From NCBI GenBank assembly GCA_009379955.1, contig WHST01000009.1:23392-87391 (forward strand): DNA of 64,000 nt, in the 5' to 3' direction. Below, in pieces: positions 1 through 7,796 of the stretch (its first letter is position 1; each line of letters opens with the position of its first letter). Under the pieces are notes generated by a model. It did no database searches. It had not been told where the DNA came from and saw only the letters and a program-made list of their open reading frames with translations. Made by a program: the position numbers and the translations under genes. This DNA comes from Streptosporangiales bacterium. GTDB lineage: Bacteria > Actinomycetota > Actinomycetes > Streptosporangiales > WHST01.

Positions 1-1
1 G

Positions 2-1120
2 TACGGCACCACCGCCGCCGTGTCCCGACGGATGGGCGCGGGCGACGCCGCCGGAGCCGTCCGCCAGGGCGTCGACGGGCTCTGGCTCGCCGTCGGCCTC
101 GGCGTCCTGCTCGCCGTGGTGGGTCAGCCACTCGTCCCGTTCGCCGTCGACGCGCTCGGCGCCACCGCGGACGTCGCGCCGTACGCGGTCACGTACCTGC
201 GCATCGGCCTGCTCGGCCTCCCGGGGATGCTCGTCGTCCTCGCCGGCACCGGGGTACTGCGCGGCCTGCTCGACACGCGCACGCCGCTCGTCGTGGCCGT
301 CACGGCGGCCGTGGCCAACCTCGGGCTCAACGTCGTCCTGGTCCTCGGCCTCGGGCTGGGCATCGCCGGGTCCGCGGTCGGCACGGTGCTCGCGCAGACG
401 GGCTCCGCCGTGGTGTATGTCATCGTCGTCGTGCGGGGAGCCCGCAGGCACGGGGTGCCGCTGTCGCCCGATCGGCGAGGGATCGCCACGTCCGCGACGG
501 CTGGCTTCGGCCTGCTCGTCCGGACGGCCCTGCTGCGGGTCACCCTGCTCGCCGCGACCACCGTCGCCGCGCGGCTCGGCACGGAGTCCCTCGCGGCGTA
601 CCAGGTGTCGTACGTGGTCTGGTCGCTGCTCGCCCTGGCGCTCGACGCGATCGCCATCGCGGGACAGGCCCTCACCGGCAGGTTCCTCGGCGCGGGCGAT
701 GTCGCGGGCGCCCGCGACGCCACCCACCGGATGGTCGAGTGGGGTCTCGCGGTCGGCGTGACGGTCGGCCTGCTGGTACTGGCCGTGCACACCGTGCTGC
801 CCCACGGCTTCAGCGCCGACCCGTCGGTCCGGGGGCTCATCGCGGTGTCGCTGCTCGTCGTCGCGGCGCAGCAGCCGCTCGCCGGAGTCGTCTTCGCCCT
901 CGACGGCATCCTCATCGGCGCGGGCGACAACACCTACCTGGCGCTCGCGAGCCTGCTGACGACCGCCGTCTTCCTCCCCGCGGCCGCCGCCGTCCTGCTC
1001 ACCGAGGCCACGCTGCCCTGGCTGTGGGGGGCGATCGCCGTGTGGATGGTGGCACGGTGCGTCACGCTCGTCGTACGGGTCCGTGGCGACCGGTGGCTCG
1101 TCACCGGCGCCACCCGCTGA
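2..1120 (+). CDS. MATE family efflux transporter (5' partial)
   Basis: Multidrug and toxic compound extrusion (MATE) family antiporter, an inner-membrane cation/drug exchanger. The reading frame is open to the left edge and begins with a YGTTAAVSRRMGAGD stretch, which in this family lies in the first transmembrane bundle, so the true start is outside the window. About nine or ten hydrophobic helices remain, including a second copy of the conserved bundle near residues 160-230 (AAYQVSYVVWSLLALALDAI). The shape is like the DinF subfamily. It ends 28 bases before the next gene's start and may not belong to the same operon. Substrate cannot be inferred. The family is clear; only the length is uncertain. 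Confidence 0.88.
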   Translation, partial: YGTTAAVSRRMGAGDAAGAVRQGVDGLWLAVGLGVLLAVVGQPLVPFAVDALGATADVAPYAVTYLRIGLLGLPGMLVVLAGTGVLRGLLDTRTPLVVAVTAAVANLGLNVVLVLGLGLGIAGSAVGTVLAQTGSAVVYVIVVVRGARRHGVPLSPDRRGIATSATAGFGLLVRTALLRVTLLAATTVAARLGTESLAAYQVSYVVWSLLALALDAIAIAGQALTGRFLGAGDVAGARDATHRMVEWGLAVGVTVGLLVLAVHTVLPHGFSADPSVRGLIAVSLLVVAAQQPLAGVVFALDGILIGAGDNTYLALASLLTTAVFLPAAAAVLLTEATLPWLWGAIAVWMVARCVTLVVRVRGDRWLVTGATR

Positions 1121-1134
1121 CGTCACCGACCTCC

Positions 1135-1148
1135 TAGGATCGCTCGCG
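1135..1148 (+). promoter_or_regulatory. Predicted -10 element for leaderless pucR transcript
   Basis: TAGGAT lies at 1135-1140, followed by 8 bases and the ATG at 1149. That spacing would place the transcription start on or next to the A of the start codon. No Shine-Dalgarno sequence precedes the ATG, which fits a leaderless mRNA, common in actinomycetes. No convincing -35 was seen. Confidence 0.4.
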
Positions 1149-2822
1149 ATGGGCACACAAGCGAGGTCGCGGCTCTCCCGGCTGCTCGATGATCTCGGTC
1201 GCACGCTGCTCGACGTCGTCGCGTCCCCCGGTGACCTCGACGGCAAGGTCACCGGCGTGGCGATCTACGACCCGGTCGACGAGCTCACGATCGAGCCGGG
1301 CGAACTGGTGCTCGGCGTCGGGGTGCACGGCACAGCGGCGATCCTCGACCTGCTGCGGCGGCTCGGCGCCGCCCGCGCCGTGGGCCTCGTCGTCAAGCAC
1401 CCGGTGACGCCCGACCCGGCGGTCGTCGCCGCGGTCGCGGACACCGGCGTGGCGCTGCTCGGCCTCACCCGCGCCGCCTCCTGGTCGCACGTGGCGACGA
1501 TCCTCCGCGCATCGCCCCTCGCGAGCCGTGACGTCGCCGGCGGGACGGACGACCTCGCCGGCGCCCCCGCGGGAGACCTGTTCGCGCTCGCGAACGCGGT
1601 GGGCGCCCTGCTCGACGCACCGGTCACGATCGAGGACCTCGCGTCGCGGGTGCTCGCGTTCTCCGGGCGGCAGGACGAGACCGACTCCGGACGGGTCGAG
1701 ACCATCCTCGGCCGGCAGGTACCCGACCGGCACCTGCAGATGCTCGAGGAGCGCGGGGCGTTCCGGCGGATCTTCCAGGGGGACGCGCCGGTGTACCTCG
1801 AGCCGCTCACCGAGGAGATGCTGCCGCGCGTCGCGATCGCCGTCCGCGCGGGGGACGAGCTGCTCGGGTCGATGTGGGCCGCGGTACGGGGGCCGCTGTC
1901 CGCCGAACGGATGGCGGCGTTCGCCGACTCGGCCAAGGTCGTGGCGTTGCACATGCTGCGTGCCAGGGCGGGAGCCGACGTGGAGCGCCGGCTGAGTGCC
2001 GACCTGCTGGCGACCGTCCTGGAGGGCGGTCCTGGTGCGGCCGAGGCGGCGAACCGGCTCGGGCTCGCCGACGGCCGGCACTGCGTGATGGCGGCGCAGG
2101 TCGTCGCGGGCGACGTCGCCGGCACCGAGGCGGCGACCCAACGGCTGCGCGACGCCCTCGCCCTGCACTTCGCCGCGGTGCATCCGCGCTCGGCCGCCGC
2201 CCTCGTCGGTGGCGTCACCTACGTCGTGCTGTCCGTGGGCGCCGGCGACGAGGACGGCACCAGGACCGTCATCCGGCTGGCCGAGGACTTCCTCGCCCGC
2301 GTGGGCCCGCGCACCGACGCGGTCATCGGCGTGGGACGGGTCACCAGCGCCCTCGCCGACGTCGCGCACTCGCGCCGCGACGCCGACCGGGCGCTGCGGG
2401 TGCTTCAGTCGCAAGACCGCCGGAGGCAGCTGGCACAGTCGCAAGACCGCCGGAGGCAGCTGGCACCGGCCGACCGTCGCGACCGCCGCATCGCGTGCTT
2501 CGGCGACGTCCAGGTCGAGTCGCTGCTGCTCCGCCTCGCCGACCTCGTCGTCGACGACGGAGAGCTGTACCTCGGCCGGCTCGGCGCGCTCGTGGAGTAC
2601 GACGACAAGCACGACATCGGCTTCGTCGACACCCTGCTCGCCTACCTCGACGCGTTCGGCAACGTCGCCGACGCGGCCGCCGCGGTGCACGTGCACCCCA
2701 ACACGTTCCGGTACCGGCTGCGCCGGCTGTGCGAGATCAGCGGCCTCGACCTCGACGACCCGGACGCCCGGCTCGCGGCCACCCTGCAGCTCCGCCTGCA
2801 CCGCCTCGCCGGGCCCCGCTGA
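1149..2822 (+). CDS. PucR family transcriptional regulator with internal tandem duplication
   Basis: PucR/CdaR-type activator of 557 aa. The N-terminal PucR domain (about residues 10-130) carries the LGVGVHGTAAILDLLRRLG and VGLVVKHPV segments. A GGDEF-like middle region follows, and the C-terminal helix-turn-helix (NVADAAAAVHVHPNTFRYRL) lies near residues 495-530. Family members usually control purine, amino-acid or peptide catabolism in response to a small molecule. The ATG at 1149 was chosen because the upstream extension lies inside the MATE stop region and the N-terminal domain starts properly here. The middle region contains an exact in-frame duplication of 10 residues (QSQDRRRQLA twice). 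The gene is convergent with the racemase operon and is the nearest candidate regulator of it, which is inference. Confidence 0.87.
   Translation: MGTQARSRLSRLLDDLGRTLLDVVASPGDLDGKVTGVAIYDPVDELTIEPGELVLGVGVHGTAAILDLLRRLGAARAVGLVVKHPVTPDPAVVAAVADTGVALLGLTRAASWSHVATILRASPLASRDVAGGTDDLAGAPAGDLFALANAVGALLDAPVTIEDLASRVLAFSGRQDETDSGRVETILGRQVPDRHLQMLEERGAFRRIFQGDAPVYLEPLTEEMLPRVAIAVRAGDELLGSMWAAVRGPLSAERMAAFADSAKVVALHMLRARAGADVERRLSADLLATVLEGGPGAAEAANRLGLADGRHCVMAAQVVAGDVAGTEAATQRLRDALALHFAAVHPRSAAALVGGVTYVVLSVGAGDEDGTRTVIRLAEDFLARVGPRTDAVIGVGRVTSALADVAHSRRDADRALRVLQSQDRRRQLAQSQDRRRQLAPADRRDRRIACFGDVQVESLLLRLADLVVDDGELYLGRLGALVEYDDKHDIGFVDTLLAYLDAFGNVADAAAAVHVHPNTFRYRLRRLCEISGLDLDDPDARLAATLQLRLHRLAGPR
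2406..2465 (+). repeat. Exact 30-bp tandem duplication inside pucR
   Basis: Two identical 30-base units at 2406-2435 and 2436-2465 encode QSQDRRRQLA twice, in frame, in a polar linker just before the segment RDRRIACFGDVQ that normally follows the GGDEF-like domain. The identity at every base indicates a recent replication-slippage event rather than an old repeat. Confidence 0.9.
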
Positions 2823-2824
2823 GC

Positions 2825-2916
2825 CGGGACCAGCACCACCGCTGGGGACCCCGGTAGGGGCCAGGACCACCGCCGGGGACCCCGGCAGGGGCCAGGACCA
2901 CCGCTGGGGACCCCAG
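2825..2916. repeat. Three 31-bp tandem repeats between convergent genes
   Basis: Three near-identical units with a 31-base period share the core ACCACCGCYGGGGACCCC, the core starting at 2835, 2866 and 2897. Each unit contains the palindrome GGGGACCCC-like block. They fill almost the whole gap between the pucR stop and the racemase stop, where a bidirectional terminator would be expected. Confidence 0.85.
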
Positions 2917-2919
2917 GCG

Positions 2920-4029
2920 TTAGGGGAACGGGATCCACTCCTTGGCGGTGGTGATCTCGTCGAGGAACTCGAGGTCGACGTCCACGCCGAGGCCGGGGCC
3001 CGTGGGCACGGCGACGTGGCCGCCGTCGAGGACGAACGGCGCGGTGACGTCGCGGGCGTAGTAGCGGGCCGACGCGCTGGTGTCGCCCGGCAGGGTGAAG
3101 CCGGGCAGCGCCGCCAGCGCGACGTTCGCGGCTCGACCGATGCCGGTCTCGAGCATGCCGCCGCACCAGACGGGTACGCCGTGTGCGGCGCAGACGTCGT
3201 GGACGCGCCTGGCCTCCAGGTAGCCGCCGACGCGTCCCGGCTTGACGTTCACGATCGAGCAGGCGCCCAGGGCGATCGCGTCGGCGGCCGAGCGGGCCGA
3301 GGTGATCGACTCGTCGAGGCAGACCGGGGTCTCGATGAGCTCGGCGAGGACCGCGTGGCCGCGGACGTCGTCCTCGGGCAGCGGCTGCTCGATGAGGACG
3401 AGGTCGAAGTCGTCGAGTCGCGCCAGGTGCCTGGCGTCCCCGACCCGGTACGCGGTGTTGGCGTCGACCTGCAGCAGCAGGTCGTCGCCGAAGCGCTCCC
3501 GCACCGCCCGCACCGGCTCGATGTCCCAGCCCGGCTTGATCTTCAGCTTGATGCGCACGTAGCCCTCGGCCAGGTACGCACCGACCGCGTCGAGCAGCTC
3601 ACCGGTCGACGCCATGATGCCGACCGACACGCCCGCGGGGACCGACGGTGCCACCGCACCCAGGTAGCCGCCGAACGACATGCCCGCCGCGCGCAGCTCG
3701 GCGTCGAGCACCGCCATCTCCAGCGCCGCCTTGGCCATCGGGTGCCCGTGGAACGGCGCGAGCACCTCGGCGACCTGCGGCGCGTCGACGGGTCCCGCCG
3801 CGGCGAGCGCGGGGAGCAGGAAGCGGCGCAGCACGTCGACGGCCCCCTCGACGTACTCCGGCGAGTACACCGGCTCCGACAACGCCACGCACTCGCCCCA
3901 CCCCTCGCCCTCGGTGGTGGCGACGCGCAGCAGCAGGATGTCGCGGTCGGTCTGGCTGCCGAACGACGTCTCGAACGGGGCGACCAGCGGCAGCCCCACC
4001 CGTCGCAGCTCCACGCCGGTGATCTTCAT
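2920..4029 (-). CDS. N-succinylamino acid racemase / o-succinylbenzoate synthase family enolase-superfamily enzyme
   Basis: 369 aa enzyme of the enolase superfamily, NSAR/OSBS (MenC-like) subgroup. It would abstract the alpha proton of an N-succinylamino acid and racemise it. The catalytic set is complete: the KLK motif with K161 and K163, metal ligands D189 (QVDAN), E214 (IEQP) and D239 (CLDES), and K263 (NVKPGRVGG). This is the same numbering as known for the Amycolatopsis N-acylamino acid racemase. It is the last gene of a leftward operon and overlaps the preceding acyltransferase by ATGA. OSBS activity for menaquinone cannot be excluded from sequence, but no men gene is near. The neighbours (COG3375 GNAT, M20 deacylase, D-aminoacylase-like protein) favour racemisation in D- to L-amino acid conversion. 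Confidence 0.93.
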   Translation of the reverse strand: MKITGVELRRVGLPLVAPFETSFGSQTDRDILLLRVATTEGEGWGECVALSEPVYSPEYVEGAVDVLRRFLLPALAAAGPVDAPQVAEVLAPFHGHPMAKAALEMAVLDAELRAAGMSFGGYLGAVAPSVPAGVSVGIMASTGELLDAVGAYLAEGYVRIKLKIKPGWDIEPVRAVRERFGDDLLLQVDANTAYRVGDARHLARLDDFDLVLIEQPLPEDDVRGHAVLAELIETPVCLDESITSARSAADAIALGACSIVNVKPGRVGGYLEARRVHDVCAAHGVPVWCGGMLETGIGRAANVALAALPGFTLPGDTSASARYYARDVTAPFVLDGGHVAVPTGPGLGVDVDLEFLDEITTAKEWIPFP

Positions 4030-4928
4030 CGCGACTCCCTCTTCGTGGTCAGCACGTACCATCCGGCACGCGTCATGCCGGCGACCCGGCGGCCGTCCGC
4101 CAGTGCGCCGAGGAACACCTCGCGCACCGCGTACCGCCACTCCTGGGCAGCTGCGGGATCGGTACGGCGGAGCCCTTCGATGTCCGCGGGCGCCGCGCAC
4201 AGCACGGTGTCCGACGGTGCCGGCGAGTGCGGCCGCGGCCGCCCGTCCTGGTCGGTGTCGAGAAGCACCGCGCCACCCGCGACGCGGACGTCCGGCGGGT
4301 CCACGGGACGCCCGGCCGCCGCCGCGACCACGTGCGGGGCGCGCAGCGGCCAGCTGACCAGCAGGCGGTCGCTGCCCTGGCCCGCGTTGACCCCGTCTTC
4401 CATGTCGCCGTAGAAGTCGACGAGGTACGACGCGACGTGGGCGCCGAGCTTGGTGAGGTTGAAATACGCGTTGCGGCGCACGAGCGGGTCGAACGTCCAC
4501 GCGATCGTGTCGATGCCGCGCTCCAGTGCCCACGCCCGCTGGTGCAGCTTCAGCGCCGACCCCACCCGCCGACCCTGGACCCGCGGCGCGACGCCGGTGA
4601 TGTGCGAGTGCAGCTCGGCCCAGGCCCCGCCGCCCGGGTGGTGGGCGAGGAAGGCGGCGGTGACCCCCACGAGACCGCCGTCGAGGAACGCGCCCGCGAC
4701 GTACGCGCCCGCATGGGCGAGGGCACGTAGCACGTCGCCGGAGACCGGTGGGCTGCTCGGATCGGTGCGCCACACGTGGCTGAGCAGCCGTTCGGCCTCG
4801 CGGTGCTCGGGCGGCTCGGTCAGCTCCCTGACGGTGAGACCGCCGGCACGCGCGACGGCGTCGGCCGCGGCGTGCGCCTCGGCGAGCTCGGGCCGGGTCA
4901 GCGTCGGGTCCTGCGCCGTGCCGCTCAT
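4026..4928 (-). CDS. COG3375-type GNAT acyltransferase (probable D-amino acid N-succinyltransferase)
   Basis: 300 aa GNAT-fold protein of the COG3375 group. Group signatures are LLSHVWRTDPSSPPVSGDVL, GAYVAGAF, the acyl-CoA-binding loop RVQGRRVGSALK, and DPLVRRNAYFNLTKLGA. From established work on the Geobacillus pathway, GNAT proteins beside N-succinylamino acid racemases transfer succinyl from succinyl-CoA to D-amino acids. Here the gene sits between an M20 deacylase and the racemase, with ATGA overlaps on both sides, so the three are translationally coupled. Start is the ATG at 4928; longer reading frames only extend into the deacylase. Substrate assignment is by context; the fold and family are certain. 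Confidence 0.88.
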   Translation of the reverse strand: MSGTAQDPTLTRPELAEAHAAADAVARAGGLTVRELTEPPEHREAERLLSHVWRTDPSSPPVSGDVLRALAHAGAYVAGAFLDGGLVGVTAAFLAHHPGGGAWAELHSHITGVAPRVQGRRVGSALKLHQRAWALERGIDTIAWTFDPLVRRNAYFNLTKLGAHVASYLVDFYGDMEDGVNAGQGSDRLLVSWPLRAPHVVAAAAGRPVDPPDVRVAGGAVLLDTDQDGRPRPHSPAPSDTVLCAAPADIEGLRRTDPAAAQEWRYAVREVFLGALADGRRVAGMTRAGWYVLTTKRESR

Positions 4929-6022
4929 CCGCGCCCGCCTCCGACGATCCGGTCGGCGAGCCGTGACACCAGGCGCATCCGCTCGCCCAGCTCGGCGACA
5001 TCGGCCCACTCGTGGTGCGTATGCGCGCCGTCGCCGACGGCACCGAGGCCGTCGAGCGTGTCGACGCCGAGCGCGGCGGTGAAGTTGCCGTCGGAACCGC
5101 CACCGACGTGTGCACCTTCGAGCGGCGGTGCTCCGAGCTCCGTGGCCACCTCCTGAGCGAGGGCGAACAGCCGCGCGGACGCCTCGGCGGCGAGCGGCGG
5201 GCGGTTGATCCCGCCGAGCAGCTCGACGCCGACGCCGGGGACGGCGCTCGGCAACGCGCGCATCGCGGCGTCGACGCGTTCCTGCTCCGCGACCGTCGCC
5301 GCCCTGGCGTCGACCAGCAGCGACGCCCGGTCGGGAACGGTGTTGGACGTCGTGCCCGCGGAGGCGACCGTCGGCGTGACCGTGGTGCCCGCGCCCGGGT
5401 CGGCGAGCGCGGCGACCGCGATCACGGCGTGGGCGAGGCCGAGGCACGCGTTGGCGCCCTTCTCCGGTTCCAGGCCCGCGTGGGCGGCACGACCGGTGAG
5501 CACCAGCTCGTAGTTCGAGACGCCCTTGCGCACGGTCTTGAGCCGGCCCTCACTGCTCGCCTCGAGCACGAGGACGGCCGCGGCACCGCGTGCGGCGTCC
5601 TCGATGACGGGCCGGCTGCCGGGCGAGCCGAGCTCCTCGTCGGAGGTGACGAGCAGGCCGATCCGGCCGCGGTGCTCCGCGCCCGCCATCGCGTGGAGCG
5701 CCTGCACGAGGCCGGCCTTCATGTCGAACACGCCTGGCCCGTACACGCGTCCGCCGTCGACGCGGTACGGCACCGCCGCCAGCGTGCCCAGCGGGTGGAC
5801 GGTGTCGAGGTGGCCGAGCAGCAGCACGACGGGGTCGGGCGGCCCGAACCGCAGCACCGGCTTGCCGCCGACCTCGCTGCGCGACGGCGCCGCGCCCAGC
5901 CGCGCCGTACCGATCTCGGCCAGCACGTCGGCGCACCGGTGGAGTGTCTCGACGTCCGAGGACGGCGACTCGCAGCAGATCAGCCGTTCGAGGTCTTCGA
6001 GCATCCCCCTGAGGTCTGTCAT
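4925..6022 (-). CDS. M20 family metallo-deacylase/peptidase (CPG2-like)
   Basis: 365 aa zinc-dependent M20 hydrolase. Metal and catalytic residues are all visible: HLDTVHP (H71, catalytic D73), bridging D100 in GPGVFDMKAG, catalytic and ligand E129/E130 in TSDEELGSPGSR, E154, and a C-terminal His in AHVGGGSDGN. The dimerisation domain lies between. Family members remove acyl or glutamyl groups from amino acids. In the NSAR pathway an M20 enzyme removes succinate from the L-isomer, making the conversion irreversible, and this is the proposed role here. No signal peptide, so cytoplasmic. It overlaps the binding-protein gene by ATGA (6019-6022) and the acyltransferase gene by ATGA (4925-4928). 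Confidence 0.9.
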   Translation of the reverse strand: MTDLRGMLEDLERLICCESPSSDVETLHRCADVLAEIGTARLGAAPSRSEVGGKPVLRFGPPDPVVLLLGHLDTVHPLGTLAAVPYRVDGGRVYGPGVFDMKAGLVQALHAMAGAEHRGRIGLLVTSDEELGSPGSRPVIEDAARGAAAVLVLEASSEGRLKTVRKGVSNYELVLTGRAAHAGLEPEKGANACLGLAHAVIAVAALADPGAGTTVTPTVASAGTTSNTVPDRASLLVDARAATVAEQERVDAAMRALPSAVPGVGVELLGGINRPPLAAEASARLFALAQEVATELGAPPLEGAHVGGGSDGNFTAALGVDTLDGLGAVGDGAHTHHEWADVAELGERMRLVSRLADRIVGGGRG

Positions 6023-7755
6023 GACTCGCCCAGCAGTCCCCACTGCTCGGTGTTGTACGTCGGGAACGACAGGCTGTTGTCGCGGATGTTGCCGAGCTTC
6101 GCATCGTACGCGAGGAACGACCTGTTCTGGTACAGCGGCAGCACCGCGTAGTCGGAGGAGACGATGTCGTCGGCCTCCTGCAGGCTCTTCGCCGCCGCCT
6201 CGGCGGTGGGGGCGGACAGTGCCGCGTTGAGCAGGTCGTCGACCTTCGGGTTGCCGTAGTTGCCGAGGTTGAACCGGCAGAAGGTCACGCCCTTCGGGCA
6301 GCCCAGGTAGTACGGGACGTTGGTGGTCGCGGCGAACGGCGACGACGTGATCGTGCCGACGGTGATCGCCCAGTTGCCCTCCTGCACGGCGTCGACCGTG
6401 TTGGCGACCGTGGCGATCTGCACGTCGACGCCTACCGGCGCGAGCGCTGCCTTGACCAGCTGTGCCTCGCTCGTCCGCAGCTTGTCGCCCGCCTGCACCG
6501 CGAAGCGCAGTGTCGGCACGGCCTTGCCGTCCGGGTCGACGACCTTCTCACCGACCCCTGTGTACCCGGCGTCGGTCAGGGTCTGCTTGGCCTTCTCGAC
6601 GTCGCCGATGCCGTACTCGTACTTGCTCACCGCGTCCTCGTATCCGGGCGCGCCGGGCAGGAACATGTGGCCCTTCAACGGTTTCGCGCTCTCGTCGAAC
6701 TGGCCGATCGTCTTGTCGATGACCTGCGGGACGCTCACGGCCTGGAAGATCGCCTTGCGCAGCGCCTTGTCCTTCATCGGTGCCGCGTTGAGGTTCAGCC
6801 AGATGTTGTGGACCGACGCGCCGGGCGTGACCTGGTACTTGACGTTCGGCAGCTCCTCGATCTGCTCGACGATGTCGACCTGTGGGTGCGGGTAGATGGC
6901 GTCGACCTCCTGGTTGGCCAGGGAGGTCGGCTGCTGCGCCACGTCGGTGATCAGGCGGAAGACGAGCTTCTCCAGATGCGGCTTCGCGCCGTACCACTTC
7001 TCGTTGCGCACCATCACGACCGACCCGTCGGAGGTGTACTCCTTGATCCGGAACGGGCCACCGGAGACCTTGGGGACGTTCTTGGCGAAGCCCTCGTTGA
7101 AGCTCTTCTCCAGACCCGCTGCGGTGTCGGTCGGCCCGTACTTCTCAGCGACGTGCGCCGGGAGGATGGGCGTGAACAACGCCTGCCAGTCGACGTACGG
7201 CTTGTCGAACTCGACGGTGACGGTCCTGCCCTCGTCCGTGCCCTTCACCGACGCGATGCGGTCGTAGCCGGCGGTGTTGGACGCCTGGCACTTCGGGCAC
7301 TCGCGCGGGTCGAGGGCGCGCCAGGTGTAGGTGAAGTCGTCTGCCGTGATCGGCTCGCCGTCTGACCAGGTCGCCTTCGGGTCGATGGTGTATCGCAACG
7401 TCTGCGGAGAGTCGCCCACCTTCTTCGCGCTGGTCACGAGGGTGGAGTTGAGCTTCGGCGTGTTGTCGGGCTCGATCGGGAAGACGCTGGGCAGCAGGAC
7501 GCTCGCGATGTCGAGGACGGAGTACGTCGAGCCGCCGGTGTTCAGCACGTTCCAGTTCGAGATCGGGTAGGTGATGGTGTACGTCGCCGTCCCGCCCTCG
7601 CCGACCTCCTTCACCGTGTTCGCCGTGTTCACGTCGCCGGTGACCTTGCCGTCGTCGGACGTCGCACCACCACCGGCGCAGCCGGCGAGCAGCAGGCCTG
7701 TCGTGCACACGAGGCTGACCGTCAAGGTCAGTCCGGTCTTGAAGCGTCGGGCCAT
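6019..7755 (-). CDS. Oligopeptide/dipeptide ABC transporter substrate-binding lipoprotein
   Basis: 578 aa extracytoplasmic solute-binding protein of family 5 (SBP_bac_5, Opp/Dpp type). The N-terminus is a basic, hydrophobic signal ending in the lipobox LLAGC, with C26 the predicted lipidated residue. The mature protein carries SBP-5 landmarks such as ATWSDGEPITADDFTYTWRA and LRKAIFQAVS. It is the only transport gene in the leftward operon; its permeases and ATPases lie in the divergent operon starting near 11.5 kb, so the two operons form one importer. The ATG at 7755 was chosen because the hydrophobic segment follows directly; an upstream in-frame ATG gives an implausible histidine-rich extension. 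Confidence 0.93.
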   Translation of the reverse strand: MARRFKTGLTLTVSLVCTTGLLLAGCAGGGATSDDGKVTGDVNTANTVKEVGEGGTATYTITYPISNWNVLNTGGSTYSVLDIASVLLPSVFPIEPDNTPKLNSTLVTSAKKVGDSPQTLRYTIDPKATWSDGEPITADDFTYTWRALDPRECPKCQASNTAGYDRIASVKGTDEGRTVTVEFDKPYVDWQALFTPILPAHVAEKYGPTDTAAGLEKSFNEGFAKNVPKVSGGPFRIKEYTSDGSVVMVRNEKWYGAKPHLEKLVFRLITDVAQQPTSLANQEVDAIYPHPQVDIVEQIEELPNVKYQVTPGASVHNIWLNLNAAPMKDKALRKAIFQAVSVPQVIDKTIGQFDESAKPLKGHMFLPGAPGYEDAVSKYEYGIGDVEKAKQTLTDAGYTGVGEKVVDPDGKAVPTLRFAVQAGDKLRTSEAQLVKAALAPVGVDVQIATVANTVDAVQEGNWAITVGTITSSPFAATTNVPYYLGCPKGVTFCRFNLGNYGNPKVDDLLNAALSAPTAEAAAKSLQEADDIVSSDYAVLPLYQNRSFLAYDAKLGNIRDNSLSFPTYNTEQWGLLGES

Positions 7756-7796
7756 GGTCGGGCTCCAGTGGTGTCGGTCGTCGGAAGTCGAAGGGG

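Noticed and set aside
2920..4029. menC (o-succinylbenzoate synthase for menaquinone)
   Set aside because: Family allows it, but no other men gene is adjacent while the GNAT and M20 partners of the racemase pathway overlap it.
2209..4413. A 734-codon plus-strand open frame running through pucR and the racemase gene
   Set aside because: It is the shadow of two convincing genes in other frames, has a low-complexity Arg/Ser/Ala translation and no homology-like features.
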